Origin: JAQIBY01 sp963676165
Lineage (GTDB): Bacteria; Bacteroidota; Bacteroidia; Bacteroidales; ML635J-15
NCBI GenBank assembly: GCA_963676165.1
Contig: OY781043.1
Location: forward strand, 992,001 to 1,056,000
Length of the DNA: 64,000 nucleotides
Direction of reading: 5' to 3'
Position 1 is the stretch's first letter. Every line of letters begins with the position of its first letter. A program made the position numbers and the translations under genes. This document shows, in pieces, positions 26,199 through 35,717 of this stretch. A model generated the notes under the pieces. That model saw nothing but the letters and a program-made list of their open reading frames with translations. It had not been told where the DNA came from and did not search any database.

Positions 26199-27188
26199 AT
26201 GAATATTGCAATTTTAGCAGGAGGCCCGTCTTCTGAGCGAATTATTAGTTTGCAAACTGCGGCAAATATTAGTGAAAAACTTACTGATGCTGGACATGAC
26301 TGTTACACAATTGATGTCAATGGTCCTAAATGGATATACGATATTGAATCAAAGGCAGTTCCTGTTGATAAAAGTGATTTTTCCCTTAGTTTAGATGGCG
26401 CAAAAATTAAGTTTGACTATGTAGTCATTGCAATTCATGGAAAACAAGGTGAAGATGGTCTTTTGCAGGGATACTTTGAGATAATGAATATTCCTTATTC
26501 TTCTCCTGGTGTGCTTTCTTCTTCATTAACCTATGATAAAATTCGTTGCAAGCAATTTTTGTTTGGACAAGATATTCCCATGGCGGAGCAATACGTGATT
26601 AGAAGAGGGGATGTGATTGATTCAAAGGTTATTGTCGATAAATTAGGACTCCCCGTTTTTGTGAAGCCAAATACTGCAGGTTCTAGTTTTGGGGTAACGA
26701 AAGTGTATGAGGAGTCTAAAATTGAAGAGGCTATTTTGCATGCATATACAGAGGATGATCTGGTTATTATTGAAGCATTCATAGAAGGCATCGAAGTATC
26801 ATGTGGAGTGATAAAAACTCATGATAAAACATTAGTTTTGCCCGTGACAGAAATTGATACTAAAAATGATTTCTTTGATTACGATGCGAAGTATGATCCA
26901 AATCTAACAGATGAGATTACACCAGCTCGAATCTCAGAAGCTGAAACCAAAGCTGTACAGAACTTAACATCTCGTGTTTACGATCTAACTTTCTGTAAAG
27001 GAATTGTTCGTGTTGATTTTATCATCAAAAATGGAATTCCATATTTTCTTGAATTGAATTCTATTCCTGGTTTGAGTCCCAATAGCATTGTCCCAAAACA
27101 AGTGAGAACCATTGGTATGACAGAAAAAGAATTGTTAGTTATGGCGATGAACGATAATCTTTATCGACATAAAGCCAATCATAAGTAA
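26199..27188 (+). CDS. ddl: D-alanine--D-alanine ligase
   Basis: This 329-aa ATP-grasp enzyme joins two D-Ala for the MurF substrate. Signatures are NIAILAGGPSSERIISLQTA at the N-terminus, AIHGKQGEDGLLQGYFE near 90 (HGxxGEDG), PVFVKPNTAGSSFGVTKV near 154 and PYFLELNSIPGLSPNSIVPK near 284 (the ATP/Mg site). The length fits. It starts 2 bp after mltD, so parA to ddl (22396-27188) reads as one five-gene transcription unit linking segregation with wall precursor supply. Confidence 0.95.
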   Translation: MNIAILAGGPSSERIISLQTAANISEKLTDAGHDCYTIDVNGPKWIYDIESKAVPVDKSDFSLSLDGAKIKFDYVVIAIHGKQGEDGLLQGYFEIMNIPYSSPGVLSSSLTYDKIRCKQFLFGQDIPMAEQYVIRRGDVIDSKVIVDKLGLPVFVKPNTAGSSFGVTKVYEESKIEEAILHAYTEDDLVIIEAFIEGIEVSCGVIKTHDKTLVLPVTEIDTKNDFFDYDAKYDPNLTDEITPARISEAETKAVQNLTSRVYDLTFCKGIVRVDFIIKNGIPYFLELNSIPGLSPNSIVPKQVRTIGMTEKELLVMAMNDNLYRHKANHK

Positions 27189-27333
27189 AGCTAACCTCTA
27201 AAATAAACTGTGGTTACTTATTTCGCTGATAGTAAGTCAACACAGTGTTAATTTAAATTTTATTTTTAGTTAAGTCAAGTTTGGGATAATTTTTGTATTT
27301 TGTTCTGTTATTAACTATTTCAAATTTTGTCTT

Positions 27334-27708
27334 ATGAATAAAACCTTGATTAAAGTCACAGCATTTGTATTGTTATTTTCCGGTCTTTCTTTTCTCGTAT
27401 CTTGTGAAGTAGATACTCCTGTAACTTTTGATGAAACATTATTGGTGGGAAGATGGCAAGAAGGAACTGTCTATGAATATTATAGCGCAGATTCGACTGG
27501 TTACACCTGGGATACAGCTGATGATGTGACAGAAGAAGAAGCTCAGGATTTTACCTGGAGTGTTGATGGAGATCAATTGTTGCAAATTCATATTATGGAA
27601 ATCGGAGGGAGCATTCCAAAAGCTTACACCTTAACAAAGCTTGATGAAACCTACCTAACTTATGAAGATGATTATGGAACTGTTCATAGTTTTACCAGAG
27701 TTCAATAA
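27334..27708 (+). CDS. Small lipocalin-like lipoprotein
   Basis: This 124-aa protein has an SPII leader ending LVSC (Cys24), then a compact beta-rich domain with LLVGRWQEGTVYEYY near 37 and DETYLTYEDDYGTVHSFTRVQ at the end (key GRWQ and the closing strand). The G-R-W start and alternating strands resemble the lipocalin-like families of Bacteroidota lipoproteins. Ligand and role are unknown. It is preceded by 145 bp with no clear promoter box. Confidence 0.7.
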   Translation: MNKTLIKVTAFVLLFSGLSFLVSCEVDTPVTFDETLLVGRWQEGTVYEYYSADSTGYTWDTADDVTEEEAQDFTWSVDGDQLLQIHIMEIGGSIPKAYTLTKLDETYLTYEDDYGTVHSFTRVQ

Positions 27709-27760
27709 TTTGAGCGCATAGTTTGTTTATTCATTTCCTTTGTGATCAAAACGGCATAGC

Positions 27761-30700
27761 ATGAAAAAATCACTTAAAATTGTTAAGAAATCATTGTTAT
27801 CACTATTGTTGCTAATTGTTCTCGGCATAGTGATCACGATTTGGGTTGTGTTAACTCCAGCTCGCATTACACCGATTGTTACCAAACAGGCAAACAAAAT
27901 GTTGAACTGTGAGGTGAAGCTTGATAAAGTTGATATCACATTTTTTAGTACTTTTCCCAAATTGGGATTGCACGTATCAAATCTTACGCTGATAAATCCG
28001 GTGAAAGGGGCACAATCCGATACCTTAGCTCATTTTGATGATTTTATTGCCACAATTGATCATAAAGCATGGCGTAAAAATAAGGCTGTTGTTCTCAATG
28101 AAATCTATCTGAAAAATGGTTCTGCCAATGTGTATGTCGATAGTTTAGGAAATGCAAATTATGATGTCTATCAGGCATCAAATGAGGAGATTGAAGAAGA
28201 AGAAAGTGATGGAGCAGAGTTACCTGGTCTAGTTGATATTCAAAAAATTGAAATTGAAAACTTGAGTGCAAATTACATTGATGAAGGAAGCAAAACTAGA
28301 GCCAAAATCGATGATTTTAACCTCTCAATACAAGCAAAATACAAGAAGGAGGCAAGTAATGCATCAGTAACTTTAAATATTGGGGATTTGCAATATCAAG
28401 TTAAAGATAGCTCTTCTATGTTTGCTAGTGTGGATGATTTTTCCCTCACTCTTGACGGAAATCTTGTTGGAAAAACAGTGGATGGGATGGTAAAGACAGA
28501 TATGAAATCTATTTCTTTTTCAACGAATGATACGACCTATCTTGACTCAGCAACCCTATACTTGAATGTGCCTCTTTCTTTGAATGTCGATGATGAGAAA
28601 ATTGCCTTGTCACACACTGAATTGGGAATTGATGCGCTAAAAATTGACCTTGATGGTTGGGTGAAACGCAGTCAGAATAATGACATTGAAATGGATATGA
28701 ACCTAACAACCAATCAATGGGAATTGGACGATATTTTTGCATTAATTCCAGAAAATTTCAAGGAACTGGTTGAAGATGTCAAATTTGATGGTGCAATTCA
28801 GATATCAGGAAATGCAAGAGGTTTGTTTAATGATACCACAATGCCTTTCATTAACACAAGTCTGAAAATAAACAACCTCAATGGGAGTTATGCAGATTTG
28901 CCATACACTTTTGCAAATACCAATGCCGATATCGCACTTAATCTGAATACCAATACGGATGAAGCTGATGTGCATATCAATAACCTTAGCACAAATTTGA
29001 ATGGGAATGCATTGAAGTGTCGAGGTACCATCAAAGATGCAATGAAATCACAATTGTGCGATTTGTCTTTGGATGCTAATTTGAATCTTCAGGAACTCAA
29101 ATCTTTCTTGCCAGAAAGTCTGAATGTAGATATGTCTGGAACTGCAGATTGTAAATTCAACCTGACTGCCTCTCTCGATGATCTGTCAAAAACTGATTTG
29201 ACGAAAATTAAGTCGAATGGGACAATGAATTTTAGCAATTTGAATGCTGTGTATGAAGATAGCACACAGATTGAAGCCCAATATTTGTCCATTGGATATC
29301 AACTGCCAAGTCCTAACAAAAGCAGTAATGATGCATTTAGTGAGTTGATTCAGGCTACAGTGAATAGTCCCGATTTAAATGTTGTCTTAGTTGATAGTGT
29401 AAACACAATTGCTAAAGCATCTTCTGTCGATTTGACTTTGGGTTTGTCCAATGTTATGGATACGACAACTTCACCATCAATGATCTTGGATTTTGCTTTT
29501 GATAAATTAGTAGCACAACTAGATACTGTAAATGCCGAAATCCTTATGCCAAAAGGGACAGCAAAATATTATATCCCAGAAAATGGCGGTAACGTATCGT
29601 TGAATTTGGCTTATCAAAGCAATGGGATTACTGCATTACTAGGGGAAAATACATCAATCAATACGAAGTATATCACAATTAAAGCAAGTGCTGTGCGTGA
29701 TACAACTCAGAAAAATCCATTGTTGGAATGGAGTCCTAAATTAAATGTTGACTTCAATGAAGGAGCAATTCATGTTGCAGATCTGCTTTACGATGTAAAT
29801 ATTCCTCAAATCAAATTTGATTTTACTCCAGAAGAATTTTATATTGAAAACAGTCGGTTTGAAATTGGAAACTCTGACTTTAGCCTGAAAGGAGCAATTC
29901 ATAACTTTGATCAATATTTTAGAGACGAAGGCTTGCTACAAGGAACGCTAGATTTTACATCAGAAAAGACAGATATCAATCAGTTAATGGAGTTGGTTGA
30001 TGGATTTGGCTCTGAAGATACAACGACTGTCGAGGAGCAAGTGTCTGAATCCAGTTTTGCGGATTCATCTTCGGAGAAACAAGCTGAGCCTTTTATGGTG
30101 CCAAAAGGAATTGACATAACTCTTAATGCGAATGTCGAAAAATCATTCATAAACAATTCCCAATTAAACGATTTAGGCGGAACTCTAATTTGTAAGGATG
30201 GTATTTTAGTGCTTAAGCAAATGGGTTTTACAAACGATGCAGGACGGATTTTGCTCACAGCGATATATCGTCCTGAACGTAGAAATCATTTATATACAGG
30301 AGTGGACTTACATTTTCTTGATGTCAATATTTCTGAGATGCTTGAAATTATACCTGAACTTGACACTGTTGTTCCAATGTTGAGTTCATTTGCTGGACGC
30401 GCTGAATGCCATATTGCCGGCGAAATGTACCTTAAATCAAACTATGAATTGAAGTATTCCACTTTGAGAGGTGCTGTAGCTATTGAAGGGAAAGATTTAG
30501 TTTTGCTGGATAGTGAGACTTTTGGAGAAATTTCAAAGAAGCTTTTGTTTAATAATAAAACCGAAAATGTTGTTGACAGCATGGATATGCAATTAACAGT
30601 TTTCAAAAAAGAGGTTGATTTGTATCCATTTCTAATTTACATGGATAAGTACAAAGCCGTTGTTTCTGGGCGCTATAATCTGGATAAACAATATAATGCG

Positions 30701-30913
30701 CATATTGAAGCTTTAGCACCTGTTCGTTTGGCTGTACAAGTAAAAAATGATGAAGAAGATCCAAGTAAATTATCTTACAAGTTGGTGAATAAGAAATATA
30801 AGGATATGTATAATCCTGAAAAAGCAACCGCCTTGCAGGAAAGAACTTTACATCTCAAAAAAGTAATTTCTGATTCACTGAAAGAAAATGTGAAAAACTA
30901 CGATCTTGAATAA
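27761..30913 (+). CDS. AsmA-family large envelope protein
   Basis: This 1050-aa protein has an N-terminal membrane anchor (about residues 12-35) followed immediately by the AsmA start: RITPIVTKQANKMLNCEVKLDKVDITFF (key: TKQANKMLNCEVKLDKVDI) and FPKLGLHVSNLTLINP. The rest is a long repetitive beta structure with AsmA_2-like segments, as in TamB/YhdP/AsmA proteins, which are thought to form hydrophobic grooves carrying phospholipid between the inner and outer membranes. An acidic low-complexity linker (EEIEEEESDGAELPG) lies near 148. The C-terminus is charged (KENVKNYDLE). Orientation suggests inner membrane anchoring with periplasmic bulk. It ends 6 bp from a convergent lipoprotein gene. Confidence 0.85.
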   Translation: MKKSLKIVKKSLLSLLLLIVLGIVITIWVVLTPARITPIVTKQANKMLNCEVKLDKVDITFFSTFPKLGLHVSNLTLINPVKGAQSDTLAHFDDFIATIDHKAWRKNKAVVLNEIYLKNGSANVYVDSLGNANYDVYQASNEEIEEEESDGAELPGLVDIQKIEIENLSANYIDEGSKTRAKIDDFNLSIQAKYKKEASNASVTLNIGDLQYQVKDSSSMFASVDDFSLTLDGNLVGKTVDGMVKTDMKSISFSTNDTTYLDSATLYLNVPLSLNVDDEKIALSHTELGIDALKIDLDGWVKRSQNNDIEMDMNLTTNQWELDDIFALIPENFKELVEDVKFDGAIQISGNARGLFNDTTMPFINTSLKINNLNGSYADLPYTFANTNADIALNLNTNTDEADVHINNLSTNLNGNALKCRGTIKDAMKSQLCDLSLDANLNLQELKSFLPESLNVDMSGTADCKFNLTASLDDLSKTDLTKIKSNGTMNFSNLNAVYEDSTQIEAQYLSIGYQLPSPNKSSNDAFSELIQATVNSPDLNVVLVDSVNTIAKASSVDLTLGLSNVMDTTTSPSMILDFAFDKLVAQLDTVNAEILMPKGTAKYYIPENGGNVSLNLAYQSNGITALLGENTSINTKYITIKASAVRDTTQKNPLLEWSPKLNVDFNEGAIHVADLLYDVNIPQIKFDFTPEEFYIENSRFEIGNSDFSLKGAIHNFDQYFRDEGLLQGTLDFTSEKTDINQLMELVDGFGSEDTTTVEEQVSESSFADSSSEKQAEPFMVPKGIDITLNANVEKSFINNSQLNDLGGTLICKDGILVLKQMGFTNDAGRILLTAIYRPERRNHLYTGVDLHFLDVNISEMLEIIPELDTVVPMLSSFAGRAECHIAGEMYLKSNYELKYSTLRGAVAIEGKDLVLLDSETFGEISKKLLFNNKTENVVDSMDMQLTVFKKEVDLYPFLIYMDKYKAVVSGRYNLDKQYNAHIEALAPVRLAVQVKNDEEDPSKLSYKLVNKKYKDMYNPEKATALQERTLHLKKVISDSLKENVKNYDLE

Positions 30914-30919
30914 TCTCTC

Positions 30920-31393
30920 TTATTCAAAGGACATATAGCTGAAAGGAACATTTCTAAAAACACCATCCGAAACATATTCATAAATAGGATCTGTAGGATG
31001 CCATGCTTTGAAATAAAACGTTCCTGAAATTTCCATATTCTTTTCGTCAATGTTCGTGATGCGAACTATTCCGCTTGGCGATTTTTTATCACTGCGATAG
31101 CGATTTGCATAGACTGAACGATTTGGTGTGAGCTTAGCCTTGTTCTTTATTGTGTCTTCAAGGTTATATCCACCAATGAAACCTCCTGAAACAGAAAATT
31201 CAATACTGACACCATCTGTAGAGAGTGCGGATAAAGTAAACATGGAGTCGCTTAATATGGCATGTGGTTCGTAGCTAAACCACGGTTCCCCTGATATGGT
31301 AGCTTTAATAACTGCACGTTCTGATTCTTCGGTTTCACATGCCCAAAACCCAAATATACTGAAGATGATGATAAGTAGAATTCCTTTTTTCAT
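30920..31393 (-). CDS. Lipoprotein of the DUF6252 type
   Basis: This 157-aa protein has a lipoprotein leader ending GFWAC (Cys19) and a single beta-sandwich-like domain: IKATISGEPWFSYEPHAI, then IEFSVSGGFIGGYNL and MEISGTFYFKAWHP. The opening G-E-P-W and the G-T-F motif resemble DUF6252 lipoproteins of Bacteroidota, but that match is by eye. Function is unknown. Confidence 0.65.
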   Translation of the reverse strand: MKKGILLIIIFSIFGFWACETEESERAVIKATISGEPWFSYEPHAILSDSMFTLSALSTDGVSIEFSVSGGFIGGYNLEDTIKNKAKLTPNRSVYANRYRSDKKSPSGIVRITNIDEKNMEISGTFYFKAWHPTDPIYEYVSDGVFRNVPFSYMSFE

Positions 31394-31460
31394 GCTTTTA
31401 AATTTTAATCTTGCGAAAGTATAAAATTACGAATTCTAAAAGCTGCATAAAATCAGGCGA

Positions 31461-31483
31461 TTGACTTAATTTGACTAAGTCAA
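31461..31483. promoter_or_regulatory. Inverted repeat TTGACTTA-7-TAAGTCAA
   Basis: Eight-base arms at 31461-31468 and 31476-31483 surround a 7-base spacer, lying 68 bp upstream of the minus-strand lipoprotein start. It has operator-like symmetry, but there is no T run for a terminator. Which regulator would bind is unknown. Confidence 0.3.
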
Positions 31484-31618
31484 AAGACTTATGCGTTGAA
31501 TCACAGTGAGATTGGGGGAGCCTTAAAAATCTGTTAAAAGTAGAAAATTAGTCGTTATGATCTCTGACAGGTAGAAAATGGGGTGTGTTTTTCACCAGTA
31601 AAGAGACAAGGCATAAAA

Positions 31619-31647
31619 AAAGCGCAAACCATAATGATTTGCGCTTT
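31619..31647 (-). terminator. Intrinsic terminator after pruA
   Basis: A 10-bp stem (31619-31628 with 31638-31647, GCGCAAA core) has a 9-nt loop and a T run on the minus strand from the A run at 31615-31621. It lies 16 bp past the stop. Confidence 0.85.
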
Positions 31648-31663
31648 CATTCAATGCATATTT

Positions 31664-33298
31664 TTATTTATCTGCTTCGAGGAAAGGATATCTGTAATCA
31701 GTTGGTGGAACAAGAGCTTCTTTCATTGTGCGAACGTTAGTCCAGCGAATGAGGTTCAAGTAAGAGCCAGCTTTGTCGTTTGTTCCTGATGCACGTGCAC
31801 CTCCAAATGGTTGTTGTCCTACAACAGCTCCAGTTGGTTTGTCATTGATGTAGAAGTTACCTGCAGCAAAACGTAATTTGTCAATAGCAACATTGACAGC
31901 ACTGCGGTCAATTCCGAAAATTGATCCTGTTAATGCATAAGGTGAAGTTGAATCACACAATTCGAGTGCTTCTAGGTATTTTTCATCTTCATAAACATGA
32001 ATAGACAGTACAGGACCAAAAATTTCTTCTTCCATAGTGATGAAGTGAGGATCTTTACATTCGATTACTGTAGGTTCTACAAAGTAACCAACAGATTTGT
32101 CACCATTACCACCAAAGATAACATCAGCATCATTGCTTTCTTTTGCTTTGGTAATATATCCCATGATATTGTCGAATGAAGCTTCGTCAATCACAGCATT
32201 GTGGAAGTTAGTGAAATCAGTAACACAACCCATTTTGATGTCAGCTAGCATTTCTCCAATACCTTCTTTTACACCAGCCCACATAGATTTTGGGACATAC
32301 ATACGTGATGCAGCTGAACATTTTTGTCCTTGGTATTCGAAAGCACCGCGAACAGCAGCAGTAACAACTTCGTCAGTATTTGCTGAATTGTGAACAAAGA
32401 TGAAATCTTTACCACCAGTTTCACCAACAATGCGTGGGTATGATTTGTATTTGTGGATATTTCCACCAATAGTTTTCCAGAAATTTTGGAATACTGCTGT
32501 AGAACCAGTAAAGTGTACACCAGCAAAATCAGGACTTTCAAATACTTCGTTTCCAATTAAACGACCTGATCCTGGTAGGAAGTTAACAACACCGTCAGGT
32601 AAACCAGCCTCTTTGTAAATCTTCATTAAGAACCAGTTGCTAAGAAGTGCAGTGGTTGAAGGTTTCCAAAGTGTTACATTACCCATTAATGCAGGGCTTA
32701 ATGTAAGGTTAGATGCAATTGCAGTAAAGTTGAAAGGAGTAATTGCAAAAACAAATCCTTCCAAAGGACGATATTCTAATCTGTTAATGATCGTGTCTGA
32801 TGACATTGGTTGGTCAGCATAAATCTGACTCATGTAATTTGCATTGAAACGCAAGAAATCAATGGTTTCACAAGCTGAATCGATTTCTGCTTGCATAGGA
32901 TTTTTACCTTGACCGAGCATTGTAGCTGCGTTCAATAAATCACGATAGCGAACTGCAATTAAATCTGCAATTTTCAAAATGATAGAAGCGCGCTCAGTGT
33001 GAGGCATTGTTGACCAAACTTTATGAGCCTCTTTTGAAGCTTCAATTGCCATTTGTACTTCTTTCTCACTTACTTTGTGGTAAGTTGCTAGTACATGTTT
33101 ATGGTTAGTTGGCATGGTAACTTTCGCTGTGTTACCAGTTTTAATTTCTTTACCTCCAATGATAGGGCAAATTTCTTGCTCTTCGCTCATTAGACGTTTT
33201 AATTCTGCCTGTAAGCTAGCTCTTTCCGGTGTTCCGGGTGCGTAGGATTTGATCGGCTCATTGTCCGGATACTCAAAGTGAAAAATTGCATTGTTCAT
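31664..33298 (-). CDS. pruA: L-glutamate gamma-semialdehyde (1-pyrroline-5-carboxylate) dehydrogenase
   Basis: This 544-aa NAD-dependent aldehyde dehydrogenase oxidises glutamate semialdehyde to glutamate in proline and arginine breakdown. Motifs are FAITPFNFTAIASNL near residue 182 (the Asn of the active site), HFTGSTAVFQNFW near 265, the general-base Glu in RIVGETGGKDFIFVH near 292, the catalytic Cys in FEYQGQKCSAASRMYVPK near 325, and EEEIFGPVLSIHVYED near 424. Length matches the single-domain PruA of 540-550 aa, not a PutA fusion. I start at the ATG at 33298; an upstream GTG adds only two residues. No proline dehydrogenase is visible nearby. It diverges from threonine dehydrogenase. Confidence 0.93.
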   Translation of the reverse strand: MNNAIFHFEYPDNEPIKSYAPGTPERASLQAELKRLMSEEQEICPIIGGKEIKTGNTAKVTMPTNHKHVLATYHKVSEKEVQMAIEASKEAHKVWSTMPHTERASIILKIADLIAVRYRDLLNAATMLGQGKNPMQAEIDSACETIDFLRFNANYMSQIYADQPMSSDTIINRLEYRPLEGFVFAITPFNFTAIASNLTLSPALMGNVTLWKPSTTALLSNWFLMKIYKEAGLPDGVVNFLPGSGRLIGNEVFESPDFAGVHFTGSTAVFQNFWKTIGGNIHKYKSYPRIVGETGGKDFIFVHNSANTDEVVTAAVRGAFEYQGQKCSAASRMYVPKSMWAGVKEGIGEMLADIKMGCVTDFTNFHNAVIDEASFDNIMGYITKAKESNDADVIFGGNGDKSVGYFVEPTVIECKDPHFITMEEEIFGPVLSIHVYEDEKYLEALELCDSTSPYALTGSIFGIDRSAVNVAIDKLRFAAGNFYINDKPTGAVVGQQPFGGARASGTNDKAGSYLNLIRWTNVRTMKEALVPPTDYRYPFLEADK

Positions 33299-33333
33299 AA
33301 TCACAACCTTTTAAGTTAAACGTTTATTTTTTA

Positions 33334-33364
33334 CAAATTTAATATTGTTTATAATAATTCAAAA
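33334..33364 (-). promoter_or_regulatory. Promoter for pruA
   Basis: On the minus strand TTTTG (complement of 33360-33364), 18 bases, then TAAATTTG (complement of 33334-33341), an exact -7 consensus. The predicted leader is about 30 nt. Confidence 0.6.
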
Positions 33365-33396
33365 TGACGAATGTTGTGTTTTAAAACGGAAAATAC

Positions 33397-33427
33397 TGTT
33401 AAATTTGGATAATTACTTTTAGATTTG
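33397..33427 (+). promoter_or_regulatory. Candidate promoter for threonine dehydrogenase
   Basis: TAGATTTG at 33420-33427 is an exact -7 match, with a weak TGTT at 33397-33400 nineteen bases upstream. It is divergent from the pruA promoter, with about 33 bp between the -33 elements. Confidence 0.45.
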
Positions 33428-33452
33428 TTTTATTAAACTGAAACCTGTTATT

Positions 33453-34400
33453 ATGAAACGTATTTTAGTGACCGGTGCCTTAGGTCAAATTGGCTCAGAA
33501 CTTACTGATGCGCTGAGAGATAAGTATGGAAAAGATAATGTCGTGGCTAGCGATGTTCAAGAACCTTGTGCAGAAGTTAGAGCTGCTGGACCTTGCGAAA
33601 TTATCGATGTGCTCGATAAAAATGCGCTTGAAGCTGTTGTGAAAAAATATAGCATCGATACAATTTATCACTTAGGTGCAATTTTATCCGCAGTTGGAGA
33701 AAAAAATCCTCAACTTGCTTATCAAGTGAATATGAATGGTCTGTTTAATGTGCTTGAGGTTGCCAGAGAACATAAACTTGAGCGTATTATGGTGCCTAGC
33801 TCAATTGCAGCCTTTGGTCCAGACTCACCCAAAAACGATACTCCTAATGATACCATCCAACGTCCTACTTCAATGTATGGTGTGACAAAAGTTGCTGGTG
33901 AATTGTTGGGTAACTATTATGTCAAACGCTTTGGTGTGGATGTGCGTGGCGTAAGATATCCTGGAATTATTTCTTACAAAACACTTCCTGGTGGTGGAAC
34001 TACTGATTATGCAATTGACATTTTCTATGAGGCATTAAAAAATAAAAAATATACAAGCTTCTTAGGTCCAGATTCACGTCTGCCTATGATGTTTATGTCT
34101 GATGCAATCAAATCTATCATGGATCTTGCTGAAGCTCCTTTTGACGATCTAAAACACCATGCTGATTACAATGTTGCTGCTGTAAGTTTTACTCCTCAAG
34201 AACTTGCTGATGCAATTAAAAAACGTATTCCTGAATTTGAAATTTCTTACGAACCAGATTATCGTCAAGAAATTGCGGATTCATGGCCAGCTAGTTTAGA
34301 CGATTCATGTGCTCGCCAAGAGTGGGGATGGTCACATGAGTATGGACTAGATGAAATGGTAGATATTATGTTAGAGAAAATTCAAGAAAAATTATCATAA
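33453..34400 (+). CDS. tdh: L-threonine 3-dehydrogenase, short-chain (epimerase-like) type
   Basis: This 315-aa extended SDR protein has the NAD site LVTGALGQIGSEL at residues 4-16 and acidic SDVQEP after the second strand; the catalytic Ser/Thr is in MVPSSIAAFGPD near 112 and the Tyr and Lys in TSMYGVTKVAGELL near 140. This SDR-type threonine dehydrogenase replaces the zinc enzyme in many Bacteroidota. The assignment is strengthened by kbl 13 bp downstream, since Tdh makes 2-amino-3-oxobutyrate, the Kbl substrate. A sugar epimerase is the alternative but is less likely in this context. Confidence 0.87.
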   Translation: MKRILVTGALGQIGSELTDALRDKYGKDNVVASDVQEPCAEVRAAGPCEIIDVLDKNALEAVVKKYSIDTIYHLGAILSAVGEKNPQLAYQVNMNGLFNVLEVAREHKLERIMVPSSIAAFGPDSPKNDTPNDTIQRPTSMYGVTKVAGELLGNYYVKRFGVDVRGVRYPGIISYKTLPGGGTTDYAIDIFYEALKNKKYTSFLGPDSRLPMMFMSDAIKSIMDLAEAPFDDLKHHADYNVAAVSFTPQELADAIKKRIPEFEISYEPDYRQEIADSWPASLDDSCARQEWGWSHEYGLDEMVDIMLEKIQEKLS

Positions 34401-34413
34401 AAACACGTGTCTT

Positions 34414-35637
34414 ATGAGTTTAGATAAATTGAACAAAGTCCTTGCACAAGATGTGGAGGCACTGGAAAATAAAGGAACAGCCAAGGGTGCTGAAATGATA
34501 ATTGAAAAAATTATCCCTGCAGCAAACGAAAAAGGTCCACGGTACATTATGCGTGGCTTTGGTGATAAGGAATTCATTAAAATGAACTCTAATTCCTATC
34601 TTGGGCTAAGTATGAATCCAGAAGTAATTAAAGCTGAGGAAGCTGCTGCTGTTGAGTATGGAGTTGGTCCTGGTGCTGTTCGTTTTATATCTGGAACTCA
34701 TAAACCTCACATTGAATTAGAGGAAAGACTTGCAAAACTTCATGGGCGTGAGTCTGCTATGCTATTTTCAAGTGCATATGTTACATCCATGGGTGTTATC
34801 GTTCCTCTTGCAACCAAAGATGCTGTTTTTGTAAGCGATGAATTGAATCATAACTGCATTATTCAAGCAATGAGATTGAGTCGTCCTGCAGGTAAGTTTA
34901 TTTACAAACACAATGATATGGCTGATATGGAAGTTAAGCTCCAAGAAGCGATAGGTGTAGGTAAGCGTGTCTTGCTTGTTACTGATGGAGTGTTCTCTAT
35001 GCGTGGTGATTTTGCGCCATTGGATGAAATTAATCGCATTGTTGCAAAATACAACGATAAGTTCGAAGAAGGAATTATCACTATCGCAGACGATTCTCAT
35101 GGCGTTGGTGCTTATGGTGAAAAAGGTTTAGGTACTGAAGCTGTGACTGGTGGAAAGATGGACATTCTCATTGGAACTCTTGGAAAAGCATTTGGTGTGA
35201 ATGGTGGTTATGTAGTGAGTTCTAAAGAGGTTACACGTTACTTACGTGAAACTGCTCCTATGTATATTTATTCAAATCCAATTACAAATTCAGAATGTGC
35301 TGCTGTTCTTAAGGTTTTAGATATCCTGCAATCTGACGAAGGCGAAAAACGATTGAATCATTTAGCTGAAATGACTGCTCGTTTTGAAAAAGGTCTTGTT
35401 GATAATGGAATGGAAACTATTGCAGGTCCACATCCAGTTACTCCTTTAATGGTGAGAGATACTGAAAAAACATCAAAAATTGTTGAGCACTTGAAGCAAC
35501 ATGGTGTTTTAGCAACAGGACTGAATTTCCCAGTTGTGCCAAAAGGCGATGAGGAAATTCGTTTCCAAATTAATGGCGACCATACCGCTGCAGACATTGA
35601 TTATGTTATTGATGTACTGAAGTCTTTTGAAGGCTAA
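34414..35637 (+). CDS. kbl: 2-amino-3-ketobutyrate coenzyme A ligase
   Basis: This PLP enzyme of the alpha-oxoamine synthase family splits 2-amino-3-oxobutyrate with CoA to glycine and acetyl-CoA. Seen are MNSNSYLGLSMNPEVIKA near residue 54, DELNHNCIIQAMRLS near 143, IADDSHGVGAYGEKG near 226 (PLP Asp and His) and ILIGTLGKAFGVNGGYV near 252 (Schiff-base Lys). At 407 aa it is typical. The related 8-amino-7-oxononanoate synthase is the main alternative, but the tdh partner argues for Kbl. Confidence 0.9.
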   Translation: MSLDKLNKVLAQDVEALENKGTAKGAEMIIEKIIPAANEKGPRYIMRGFGDKEFIKMNSNSYLGLSMNPEVIKAEEAAAVEYGVGPGAVRFISGTHKPHIELEERLAKLHGRESAMLFSSAYVTSMGVIVPLATKDAVFVSDELNHNCIIQAMRLSRPAGKFIYKHNDMADMEVKLQEAIGVGKRVLLVTDGVFSMRGDFAPLDEINRIVAKYNDKFEEGIITIADDSHGVGAYGEKGLGTEAVTGGKMDILIGTLGKAFGVNGGYVVSSKEVTRYLRETAPMYIYSNPITNSECAAVLKVLDILQSDEGEKRLNHLAEMTARFEKGLVDNGMETIAGPHPVTPLMVRDTEKTSKIVEHLKQHGVLATGLNFPVVPKGDEEIRFQINGDHTAADIDYVIDVLKSFEG

Positions 35638-35660
35638 GTATTAGCAAAATATTTTTTATT

Positions 35661-35708
35661 AACTACCTTTTTCAAAATTCTATACTTTGGAAAAGGTAGT
35701 TTTTTTTA
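35661..35708 (+). terminator. Intrinsic terminator after kbl
   Basis: AACTACCTTTTTC (35661-35673) pairs with GAAAAGGTAGTT (35690-35701) with one bulged T, followed by a T run to 35707. It lies 24 bp after the stop. It marks the boundary between the core locus and the accessory region that follows. Confidence 0.8.
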
Positions 35709-35717
35709 AGTGATTTT

